Of a stretch of DNA of 11,858 nt, positions 1-5,590 are shown piece by piece. The translations under genes were made by a program, and so were the position numbers. Source of the DNA: Sphingomonas sp. UBA4766 (GTDB taxonomy: Bacteria; Pseudomonadota; Alphaproteobacteria; Sphingomonadales; Sphingomonadaceae); NCBI GenBank assembly GCA_002403415.1, contig DHHS01000052.1, forward strand, positions 1-11,858, written 5' to 3'. Position 1 is the stretch's first letter, and the number at the start of each line of letters is the position of its first letter. The notes below the pieces were generated by a model that had not been told where the DNA came from, did not search any database, and was given only the letters and a program-made list of their open reading frames with translations.

Positions 1-413
1 CGCACTTGCCGATGACCTTTGCCGGTTTTGTCGAGGGGAACCGGCTCTCGCGCGGCGACCTTGACGTGATCGTGTGCGACGGATTTTCGGGCAATATCGC
101 GCTGAAGACCGCCGAAGGAACGGCGCGTTTTGTGGCTGATCTGCTCAAGCGCGCGTTCAGCAGCTCGTTCCGGTCAAAAGTGGGTTTCCTGATTTCGCGC
201 CCCGCGACCAAGCTGCTGCGCGATCACCTCGACCCCAATAACCATAATGGTGCCGTATTCCTCGGGCTGAACGGGATTGTCGTGAAAAGCCATGGCGGTG
301 CCAATGCTGCGGGCGTGGCGCACGCGATTGCGCTTGCTGCCAAGCTGGTGCGCGATGATCTGACGCGGCGGATCAGCGATGATCTGCGGAATTTTGAGGC
401 GCAAACGGCATGA
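1..413 (+). CDS. plsX: Phosphate acyltransferase PlsX, C-terminal part (5' end outside window)
   Basis: PlsX converts acyl-ACP and phosphate to acyl-phosphate, the acyl donor for PlsY in phospholipid synthesis at the inner face of the membrane. The frame is open from the left edge (first full codon at position 3), and about 136 residues remain of a protein usually around 340 long. The segment 'FVEGNRLSRGDLDVIVCDGFSGNIALKTAEGTARF' in pieces (for example VCDGFSGNIALKTAEG) is the conserved PlsX C-terminal core, followed by the 'GAVFLGLNGIVVKSHGGA' region that is also typical. The stop TGA at 411-413 overlaps the fabH start as ATGA, so the two genes are translationally coupled. The TTG at 6 is not a real start; the gene simply enters from outside the window. 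Identification is firm and only the N-terminal two-thirds is missing. Confidence 0.96.
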   Translation, partial: HLPMTFAGFVEGNRLSRGDLDVIVCDGFSGNIALKTAEGTARFVADLLKRAFSSSFRSKVGFLISRPATKLLRDHLDPNNHNGAVFLGLNGIVVKSHGGANAAGVAHAIALAAKLVRDDLTRRISDDLRNFEAQTA

Positions 414-1372
414 CACGGGCGATCATTACCGGCACGGGTTCGGCGCTGCCCGCGCGGTGCGTCAGCAATGCCGAACTCGCAGAGACTGTTGACACGTCGG
501 ATGAGTGGATTGTCGAGCGCACCGGCATCCATCAACGCTATATCGCCGCCCCGCATGAAACCACCGCCACCCTGGCGACGGATGCGGCGCGCGCGGCGTT
601 GGCCGCGGCCGGGCGGGTAGCGAGCGATGTTGACCTGATTGTGCTGGCAACCGCGACCCCGGATCAGACCTTTCCCTCCTCTGCCACCAAGGTGCAGCAC
701 GCGCTGGGCGCGGGGGATTGCATTGCGTTTGACGTGGCGGCGGTGTGTTCGGGCTTTCTCTATGCGCTGCAAGTCGCCGAAAACATGATTCGGGCTGGGT
801 CGGCCCGGTGCGCGCTCGTGATTGGTGCCGAGACGTTCAGCCGCATCCTTGATTGGGAGGACCGCGCGACCTGTGTCCTGTTCGGCGACGGGGCGGGCGC
901 GATTGTGCTCGAGGCCAGCGACGCGCCTGATGCGCGCGGGGTGCTCGCCAGCAAGCTCCACGCGGATGGCACGTTCAACGACCTGTTGTTCGTCGATGGC
1001 GGCCCCTCCACCACCGGCACGGTTGGCAAGGTGCGGATGAAGGGACGCGAGGTGTTTCGCCATGCCGTGTCGAAACTTGCAGCGGTGATGGAGGAAGTGC
1101 TGGCGGTGGCCGATTGTACCGCCGGCGACGTCGCCTGGGTCGTGCCGCATCAGGCCAATATCCGCATTTTGGAGGCGACTGCGAAGAAACTGGGACTGGC
1201 ACCCGATCAAGTGATCGTAACGGTTGATCGCCATGCCAATACGTCGGCCGCGTCGGTTCCGCTCGCGCTCGACACTGCTGTGCGCGACGGACGGATCAAG
1301 CGCGGCGACCTGCTGGTGCTGGAGGCGATGGGCGGGGGCTTCACTTGGGGGGCGGCGCTGGTGCGCTATTGA
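410..1372 (+). CDS. fabH: 3-oxoacyl-ACP synthase III (KAS III)
   Basis: FabH condenses acetyl-CoA with malonyl-ACP to acetoacetyl-ACP, the first step of type II fatty-acid synthesis in the cytoplasm. The protein has 320 residues, the normal family length. The catalytic triad is visible: Cys113 in 'AVCSGFLYAL', His247 in 'VPHQANIRIL' and Asn277 in 'RHANTSAAS', corresponding to Cys112/His244/Asn274 of the E. coli enzyme. The N-terminal 'GTGSALP' and 'TSDEWIVERTGI' and the C-terminal 'GGGFTWGAALVRY' are also family hallmarks. The ATG at 410 overlaps the plsX stop (ATGA), with a GAGG ribosome binding site at 396-399 inside plsX. The plsX-fabH order is widely conserved in bacteria, which agrees with joint supply of acyl chains for membrane lipid. 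Nothing is unusual in the sequence. Confidence 0.98.
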   Translation: MTRAIITGTGSALPARCVSNAELAETVDTSDEWIVERTGIHQRYIAAPHETTATLATDAARAALAAAGRVASDVDLIVLATATPDQTFPSSATKVQHALGAGDCIAFDVAAVCSGFLYALQVAENMIRAGSARCALVIGAETFSRILDWEDRATCVLFGDGAGAIVLEASDAPDARGVLASKLHADGTFNDLLFVDGGPSTTGTVGKVRMKGREVFRHAVSKLAAVMEEVLAVADCTAGDVAWVVPHQANIRILEATAKKLGLAPDQVIVTVDRHANTSAASVPLALDTAVRDGRIKRGDLLVLEAMGGGFTWGAALVRY

Positions 1373-1455
1373 GCGCTTTGGTTAACGGAGTCTGGGAATT
1401 TGCTTACCTTTCCTTGTGTGTTACAGATTTTTTCTGACAGAAGGAGGGCTGCCGA
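1373..1455 (+). promoter_or_regulatory. fabH-ihfA intergenic leader with strong Shine-Dalgarno
   Basis: This 83-base gap is clearly richer in A/T than its surroundings (especially 1380-1440), which suggests a promoter or leader for ihfA. The firm element is AAGGAGG at 1441-1447, an almost perfect Shine-Dalgarno 8 bases before the ihfA ATG. A possible -35 is TTGCTT at 1400-1405 with a poor -10 (TACAGA, 1422-1427), matching only half of the consensus, so the promoter call is weak. No convincing intrinsic terminator for plsX-fabH is present, so read-through into ihfA is likely. The ribosome binding site is secure and the promoter is a guess. Confidence 0.35.
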
Positions 1456-1755
1456 ATGAAGGCTGCAGGGACATTGACACGGGCCGATCTGGCCGAAGCA
1501 TTACATCGCCAAGTGGGGTTGTCGCGGGTGGATTCCGCGCGGATGGTCGAACAGATTTTGACCAATATGTGCGATGCGCTCGCGCGCGGTGAAAACGTTA
1601 AGATTTCGGGATTTGGCACTTTTGTGCTGCGCGACAAGGGGCAGCGGATTGGCCGCAATCCCAAAACTGGCGTCGAAGTGCCGATTTCGCCGCGCAAGGT
1701 CATGACGTTCCGGGCGAGCCAGATGATGCGCGAAGCCATTGTTCGGGCCGGGTAA
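1456..1755 (+). CDS. ihfA: Integration host factor subunit alpha
   Basis: IHF-alpha pairs with IHF-beta to form a sequence-specific DNA-bending protein acting in nucleoid structure, replication, recombination and transcription. The 99-residue length is standard. The HU/IHF fold is evident: N-terminal helices (about residues 8-46), 'KISGFGTF' (49-56), and the beta-arm 'GRNPKTGVEVPISPRKVMTFRAS' region in which Pro69 of 'GRNPKTG' is the residue expected to intercalate into DNA at the bend. The longer N-terminus ('TLTRADLAEALHRQVGLSR') and the MerR gene behind it favour the alpha rather than the beta subunit or HU. The start at 1456 is fixed by AAGGAGG at 1441-1447. It lies after fabH and 12 bases before a MerR-family gene, an order known from alphaproteobacteria. 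Confidence 0.95.
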   Translation: MKAAGTLTRADLAEALHRQVGLSRVDSARMVEQILTNMCDALARGENVKISGFGTFVLRDKGQRIGRNPKTGVEVPISPRKVMTFRASQMMREAIVRAG

Positions 1756-1767
1756 AGCCTTCAAATA

Positions 1768-2097
1768 ATGACCCAAAAAGCCGCTGGTGCCTATCGGACC
1801 ATTGGCGAGCTGTCGCAAGAGACCGGCGTGGCCCGCCACATCCTGCGCTATTGGGAAACCCGATTTGAGCAGTTGCGTCCGATGACGCGGGCGGGGCGAC
1901 GCCGCTATTATCGACCCGAGGATGTGGCGCTGGTCCGCCGCATCCATGGGTTGCTGGTGCAGGATGGCTATACCATTCGGGGGGTGCAGGCCCTGCTTGC
2001 CAGCGAAGCGGTCGGCAGCCCGTCGGCGGACCTGACGGTGCTGCGCCGGATCCGCGACCGGCTGGCCGCAGCACTCGCTACCGACGAGTCGCAGTAG
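1768..2097 (+). CDS. Small MerR-family transcriptional regulator
   Basis: This is a 109-residue cytoplasmic DNA-binding protein. The MerR winged helix-turn-helix is clear: 'YRTIGELSQETGVARHILRYWETRF' (residues 9-33), then the wing 'AGRRRYYRPEDV' (42-53), then 'ALVRRIHGLLVQDGYTIRGVQALL' (54-77). After that only about 30 residues remain, predicted as a short helix, so there is no room for an effector-binding or metal-binding domain, and no cysteines are present. The ATG at 1768 follows the ihfA stop by 12 bases and has no good Shine-Dalgarno, which suggests translation coupled to ihfA. Two stop codons stand in tandem (2095-2100). MerR genes behind ihfA are common in alphaproteobacteria, but the target is not known to me. 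The family call is firm and the function unknown. Confidence 0.9.
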   Translation: MTQKAAGAYRTIGELSQETGVARHILRYWETRFEQLRPMTRAGRRRYYRPEDVALVRRIHGLLVQDGYTIRGVQALLASEAVGSPSADLTVLRRIRDRLAAALATDESQ

Positions 2098-2146
2098 TAG
2101 CTGGGGCGGCGCTGGCGCGGAGTCGAGGTCGAATCCAGGGCAAATC

Positions 2147-2166
2147 GGCGCCCCTTCGATCGAAGG
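2147..2166. repeat. Two adjacent perfect palindromes between merR and tetR
   Basis: GGCGCC (2147-2152) is followed directly by the 14-base perfect palindrome CCTTCGATCGAAGG (2153-2166). The latter ends at the base next to the tetR stop codon (TAA read at 2169-2167 on the minus strand). The two genes converge here within 69 bases. There is no T-run on either side, so this is not a classical intrinsic terminator, and a stem from the 14-mer would have to sacrifice central pairs for a loop. It may still help to end transcription from both sides or may bind a protein. The symmetry is certain and the role is not. Confidence 0.4.
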
Positions 2167-2811
2167 TTACCCAATATGGGTATCTTGTCCTCCCGACAGG
2201 CCCGCGCGGAGCAATGAGGCAACCGCGCCCGCAATCTCCTCGGGTGCCAGTTCATCTCCCCACACGCCGTAGCGCAGCCCCAAGAACACGTTCATCCCCA
2301 TGATCGCCCAGGCATAGACATCGGCATGGTCGCCACGCACTTCGCCGCGCACCGCCGCCGCACGCAGGCGATGGGCAATGCGGTCGGCAGTAGTTTGATA
2401 ATGATCGCGAAAGCTCTGCGGATCGACGAATTCGGCTTCGTCGATGATCCGATAGATTTCCTTATGCCCGCGCACGAATTCGATGAATGCCCGTAAGCCG
2501 GCCTGTTCGGCGGCGAGCTGATTGGGGGCGGTTACGAGCACCGGGGCGACATGATCGCGGACCTGATCCGACATGTCGCGGACGAGCGCGCGAAACAGCG
2601 CGTCCTTGCTGTCGAAATAGGTGTAAAAACTGCCCAGCGCGACGCCTGCGCGCCGGGTGATCCCGCTGATCGAGGCATCGTGAAAGCCGCGCTCGCCAAA
2701 TTCGTTGCGAGCGGCGTCCAGAATCGCGCGCCGCGTCTTGCGCCCGCGATCGGTGCGGGGCTGCTTGGCATCGGGCGAGGCGAGGGAGACGGGCATCGCG
2801 TAGCTGTTCAT
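2167..2811 (-). CDS. TetR/AcrR-family transcriptional repressor, divergent from TonB receptor
   Basis: TetR proteins are dimeric repressors that leave DNA when a small ligand binds the C-terminal domain. From the ATG at 2811 the protein has 214 residues. The N-terminal domain is typical: 'RRAILDAARNEFGERGFHDASISGITRRAGVALGSFYTYFDSKDALF' in pieces, with the helix-turn-helix at about residues 45-66 (recognition helix 'ALGSFYTYF'). The C-terminal half ('IYRIIDEAEFVDPQSFRDHY', 'WAIMGMNVFLGLRYGVW') resembles a common ligand-binding type whose ligand I cannot name. A longer frame begins with GTG at 2835, but the -10-like TATACT at 2846-2841 would place the transcript start near 2834, so ATG 2811 is preferred. 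The next in-frame ATG is at 2796. The gene is divergent from the TonB receptor and very probably controls it and itself. Confidence 0.88.
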   Translation of the reverse strand: MNSYAMPVSLASPDAKQPRTDRGRKTRRAILDAARNEFGERGFHDASISGITRRAGVALGSFYTYFDSKDALFRALVRDMSDQVRDHVAPVLVTAPNQLAAEQAGLRAFIEFVRGHKEIYRIIDEAEFVDPQSFRDHYQTTADRIAHRLRAAAVRGEVRGDHADVYAWAIMGMNVFLGLRYGVWGDELAPEEIAGAVASLLRAGLSGGQDTHIG

Positions 2812-2819
2812 CTTCGAAG

Positions 2820-2848
2820 TTGAAAGCTGGTTCACCTTTCAGTATAAA
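2820..2848 (+). promoter_or_regulatory. Sigma70-type promoter of the TonB-dependent receptor
   Basis: TTGAAA (2820-2825) and TATAAA (2843-2848) are separated by exactly 17 bases; each hexamer matches the sigma70 consensus in five of six positions. Transcription would start near 2855, leaving a leader of about 50 bases before the ATG at 2907, with AGGAGG at 2893-2898. This is unusually close to the consensus for a high-GC genome, which fits a strong promoter kept silent by a repressor. Predicted from sequence only. Confidence 0.65.
2821..2841. promoter_or_regulatory. Candidate TetR operator (TGAAAG-N9-CTTTCA)
   Basis: The arms TGAAAG (2821-2826) and CTTTCA (2836-2841) are perfect inverted repeats. 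Within the 9-base centre two further symmetric pairs match, so 8 of 10 position pairs are complementary around base 2831. The element covers most of the receptor's -35 and its spacer and abuts the opposite-strand -10 of tetR, so one bound dimer could block both genes. A second, shorter perfect palindrome, CTTCGAAG, stands next to it at 2812-2819. The size and position suit a TetR-family operator. Binding is an inference. Confidence 0.55.
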
Positions 2849-2868
2849 TCGACCGAGCCGGAGCGCAA
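2841..2868 (-). promoter_or_regulatory. Possible promoter of the tetR gene
   Basis: On the minus strand TATACT (2846-2841) matches the -10 consensus in five of six positions. A weak -35, TTGCGC (2868-2863), lies 16 bases upstream and matches in three of six. The -10 overlaps the receptor's -10 on the other strand, so the two promoters face each other through shared bases. The start would be near 2834, leaving a leader of about 23 bases before ATG 2811 with only a weak GAAG near the start. The -35 is the doubtful part. Confidence 0.4.
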
Positions 2869-2906
2869 CCCGCAGAAGTCCGCATCGGCAATAGGAGGGA
2901 TTTTCG

Positions 2907-5264
2907 ATGATCGACCGCATTTCATGCCTGCGTGCCGCGCTGTTTGCTGGTGCCGCGCTTGTTGCCATGCCGCTTCCCACAGCCCCGCTGGCGGCCCAAA
3001 CCGCCCCCGCACCGCAAGCTGAACCCGATGGTGTCATCACCGATGCACGCGAGGGCGATGATGTTGTCGTCATCGCGCGGCGTCGTGAAGAACGGCTGCT
3101 CGACGTGCCGATCGCGGTCTCGGCGCTATCGCAAGCCGATCTCGCCAAGCTGCAAGCGATCGATCTGTCGGGGATTCAGGGCGCGATCCCCAACGTCAAT
3201 CTGGTGCAGGGGCGCGGATCGACGACGAGCGCCAATTTCTTCATCCGCGGCATTGGTCAGCCCGACGCGCTGCAGACGTTTGACCCCGCCGTCGGTGTCT
3301 ATGTCGATGGCGTCTATCTCAGCCGGATTCAGGGCGCGTTGCTGAACCTGTTCGACGTCCAGCGGGTCGAAGTGCTGCGCGGGCCGCAGGGAACGCTTTA
3401 CGGCAAGAACACGATTGGTGGCGCGGTCAACATCGTCACGCGCAAGCCCGATCTGGGCAATTTCCATGCAAGCGCCGATGTGACCTATGGCGCGTTCGAT
3501 CAGGTGTTGCTCAATGGCTATGCAACTGCACCGCTGATCACGGATAAGCTCGCATTGTCGCTGGCGGGGACTTATGACACGCGCGAGGGGCTGGTCACCG
3601 ACCCGCTGACCGCGCGGCGGTTCAACGACCGCAATTTGTGGGCCGGGCGCGGCATTTTGCGGTTCAAGCCGGTCGATGGCTTTGAGTTCACGCTGTCGGG
3701 CGATTACACAAAGCAACGCAATGCGGCGACCCTGGGCTATCCAACCGCGCCGCTGCTGCGCACCAGCCTGTTTCCGGCGGGGGCGACGGAGCTGGTCCCT
3801 GCCAATCCCTTTGGCCCTTATAACTTCCGCGCCGCCACCAGCTTGACGCCCGCGCAAGGCCAGCGGCTTGACCATTGGGGGATTGGCTTCACCGCCAATA
3901 TCGACATCACCGACACGCTGCAATTCGTGTCGATCACGGGGTATCGAAAGCTCGACCCCAGCTTCTTCATCGACATTGACGCGAGCCAGTTTTTCCTGGG
4001 TGACGTGTTTGTGGGCGTGAATCAGAAACAATTCAGTCAGGAACTCCAGCTCAAATATAATGGATCAAGGCTGAAGGGCGTATTTGGCCTATATTATCTG
4101 AATGAAGATGTCCGGTCCGATCAGACCGCTTTCGGTAATGACATTTTCACTTTTCTGGGCGGTCCGGTCACTTTCACGCGGCTTATAAACGATTTTCAGA
4201 ATACCAAAAGTTATGCCGCCTTTGGTCAGTTGACCTATGACTTTACCGACCGGCTCGGTTTTACTGCGGGGCTGCGCTACACTCGGGAGGACCGGCGCTA
4301 TAACCGCTTCACCACGACGATTTCGTCGCTGGCCGCGCTGAATAACCTGACTTTCCGCTTCCCGGACAATCTACCCGCGCCGCTCAATGCTGATAATCTT
4401 GCGAGTTTCGATGCGTTCACGCCGAGCTTTACGCTGAGCTTCAAGCCCAACCGCGACACGCTGGTCTATGCGAGCGCCAATCGCGGTTTCAAATCGGGCG
4501 GATTCAATGGCCGCGCGAACAGCGTTAACGATCTAACCTTGGTGGTGAACGGCACGCCGACGATTGTGAACCGGTTCCGCCCGGAAACCGTGTGGACTTA
4601 TGAAGTCGGTGCGAAGGCCAGTCTCGCCGATGGTCGGGTTAAGCTGTCGGCGGCGGCCTTTTATTCCGATTACAGCGATTTTCAGGCGCGCGTCGGTGGC
4701 GGCGTGGTGGGCGCGGCCAATACCGGCGTGTTTCCGGTCATCAATGCCGGTCGCCTGCGCATCTGGGGCATCGAGCTGGAGACGATCGTGAAGCCGACCC
4801 GCGCGCTGACGCTGACCGGGTCGTTCGGGTATCTCGACGCGCGCTATCTGCGCTTTGACGATGGCCGGCGGGTGCCGCCGAGCACCTTCTCGTGCAACCC
4901 GACGGGCACGGCCGTCACGTGCCGCCCCGCCTTTGCCCCGCCGATCTCGGCGCGGCTGGCAGGTGATTATGTGGTGCCGATCGGCACGAACAAGCTGACA
5001 CTGGGGCTGGAGGGGCGTTTCATCGACAAGCAGTTCCTGTCGGTCGACAATCGCCCTGGCTTGACCGAGCCGGGCTATGCGCTGGGCAATGCCTATGTCC
5101 AGTTGGATTTCGAGCGCAATTTCTATGTGCGGGGTGCGGTCAAGAATTTCTCCGACACGCGCTATCGCACCGATGGGCAGGAATTTTCCAGCGTCGCCAA
5201 CATCCAGACCGCTTATTTCGGCGATCCGCGCACCTGGACGATTGGCGCCGGGTTCCGCTTCTGA
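2907..5264 (+). CDS. TonB-dependent outer-membrane receptor, substrate unknown
   Basis: This is a 785-residue gated outer-membrane beta-barrel that imports a ligand using TonB/ExbBD energy. A signal peptide covers about residues 1-31 (hydrophobic 10-21, small residues before 'AAQ'). The likely TonB box is 'DDVVVIARR' (51-59). The plug (about 60-180) has 'VPIAVSAL', 'FFIRGIG', 'PAVGVYVDGVYLSR' and 'VEVLRGPQGTLYGKNTIGGAVNI'. Barrel strands follow, with 'QFSQELQL', 'YAAFGQLTYDF' and 'YASANRGFKSGGFNGR', and the chain ends in Phe, as barrel proteins do. There is no N-terminal signalling domain, so control is more likely through the divergent TetR than through a sigma/anti-sigma pair. Cys663 and Cys672 lie in one predicted loop. 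AGGAGG at 2893-2898, 8 bases from ATG 2907, fixes the start. No partner enzymes or transporters adjoin, so the substrate cannot be inferred. Bases 4021-4260 are poorer in G/C than the rest. Confidence 0.93.
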   Translation: MIDRISCLRAALFAGAALVAMPLPTAPLAAQTAPAPQAEPDGVITDAREGDDVVVIARRREERLLDVPIAVSALSQADLAKLQAIDLSGIQGAIPNVNLVQGRGSTTSANFFIRGIGQPDALQTFDPAVGVYVDGVYLSRIQGALLNLFDVQRVEVLRGPQGTLYGKNTIGGAVNIVTRKPDLGNFHASADVTYGAFDQVLLNGYATAPLITDKLALSLAGTYDTREGLVTDPLTARRFNDRNLWAGRGILRFKPVDGFEFTLSGDYTKQRNAATLGYPTAPLLRTSLFPAGATELVPANPFGPYNFRAATSLTPAQGQRLDHWGIGFTANIDITDTLQFVSITGYRKLDPSFFIDIDASQFFLGDVFVGVNQKQFSQELQLKYNGSRLKGVFGLYYLNEDVRSDQTAFGNDIFTFLGGPVTFTRLINDFQNTKSYAAFGQLTYDFTDRLGFTAGLRYTREDRRYNRFTTTISSLAALNNLTFRFPDNLPAPLNADNLASFDAFTPSFTLSFKPNRDTLVYASANRGFKSGGFNGRANSVNDLTLVVNGTPTIVNRFRPETVWTYEVGAKASLADGRVKLSAAAFYSDYSDFQARVGGGVVGAANTGVFPVINAGRLRIWGIELETIVKPTRALTLTGSFGYLDARYLRFDDGRRVPPSTFSCNPTGTAVTCRPAFAPPISARLAGDYVVPIGTNKLTLGLEGRFIDKQFLSVDNRPGLTEPGYALGNAYVQLDFERNFYVRGAVKNFSDTRYRTDGQEFSSVANIQTAYFGDPRTWTIGAGFRF

Positions 5265-5272
5265 GCGCGTAT

Positions 5273-5590
5273 GTGGTGCTGATGTGCGCGGTGGGCGGGC
5301 GCGATGAGGCAGCGGCGATTGCTGCTGCGCTGGTCGAGGCCCGGCTCGCCGCGTGCGTTCAGCTCGTGCCGGTCGAGAGCGTCTATCGCTGGGACGGCGC
5401 GATCGAGCGGACCGCCGAAGTGATGCTCCACGCGAAAACCATGCAAACGCGGCTGGCAGAGGCTGAAAAGCTGATCCGCGCGCGCCACAGCTATGCCGTG
5501 CCCGAGATCATCGCGGTGCCGATTGTGGGCGGGTCGGCGGACTATCTCGACTGGGTTCGCGCCGAAGTCAGCGCTCCCGCGTCGCGCTGA
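5273..5590 (+). CDS. cutA: Divalent-cation tolerance protein CutA
   Basis: CutA is a small, very stable, trimeric cytoplasmic protein linked to tolerance of copper and other divalent metals; its molecular role is unsettled. The 105-residue frame shows the family pattern: 'AAAIAAALVEARLAACVQLVPVESVYRWDGAIERTAEVML', then 'HAKT', then 'IRARHSYAVPEIIAVPIVGGSADYLDWV', each in its usual place. The start is unclear. GTG at 5273 is the first conventional choice, 8 bases after the receptor stop, with only GAG (5263-5265) as a ribosome binding site. The residues just before it in frame (SAY) also look like the first CutA strand, so a non-standard start at CTG 5261 is possible. A short tail after 'DWVRAEV' overlaps prfC by 23 bases on the opposite strand. 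Co-transcription with the receptor is likely from the spacing. Confidence 0.9.
   Translation: MVLMCAVGGRDEAAAIAAALVEARLAACVQLVPVESVYRWDGAIERTAEVMLHAKTMQTRLAEAEKLIRARHSYAVPEIIAVPIVGGSADYLDWVRAEVSAPASR

Noticed and set aside
224..1234. A 336-codon minus-strand frame opposite fabH
   Set aside because: It overlaps a complete, well-conserved fabH and its translation looks like antisense of that gene (Arg/His-rich, no domain).
1424..1436. Small inverted repeat CAGA-N5-TCTG in the fabH-ihfA gap, considered as a terminator
   Set aside because: A four-base A/T-containing stem with T-rich loop is too weak, and no U-tract follows the stem.
2098..2166. Search for a small gene or RNA in the merR-tetR gap
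   Set aside because: Only 69 bases, with no coding frame with start signals and no structure beyond the palindromes listed.
3126..4031. A 301-codon minus-strand frame inside the TonB receptor gene
   Set aside because: It is a mirror frame of a GC-rich gene; no motif is seen in it and the receptor frame is intact with clear family motifs.
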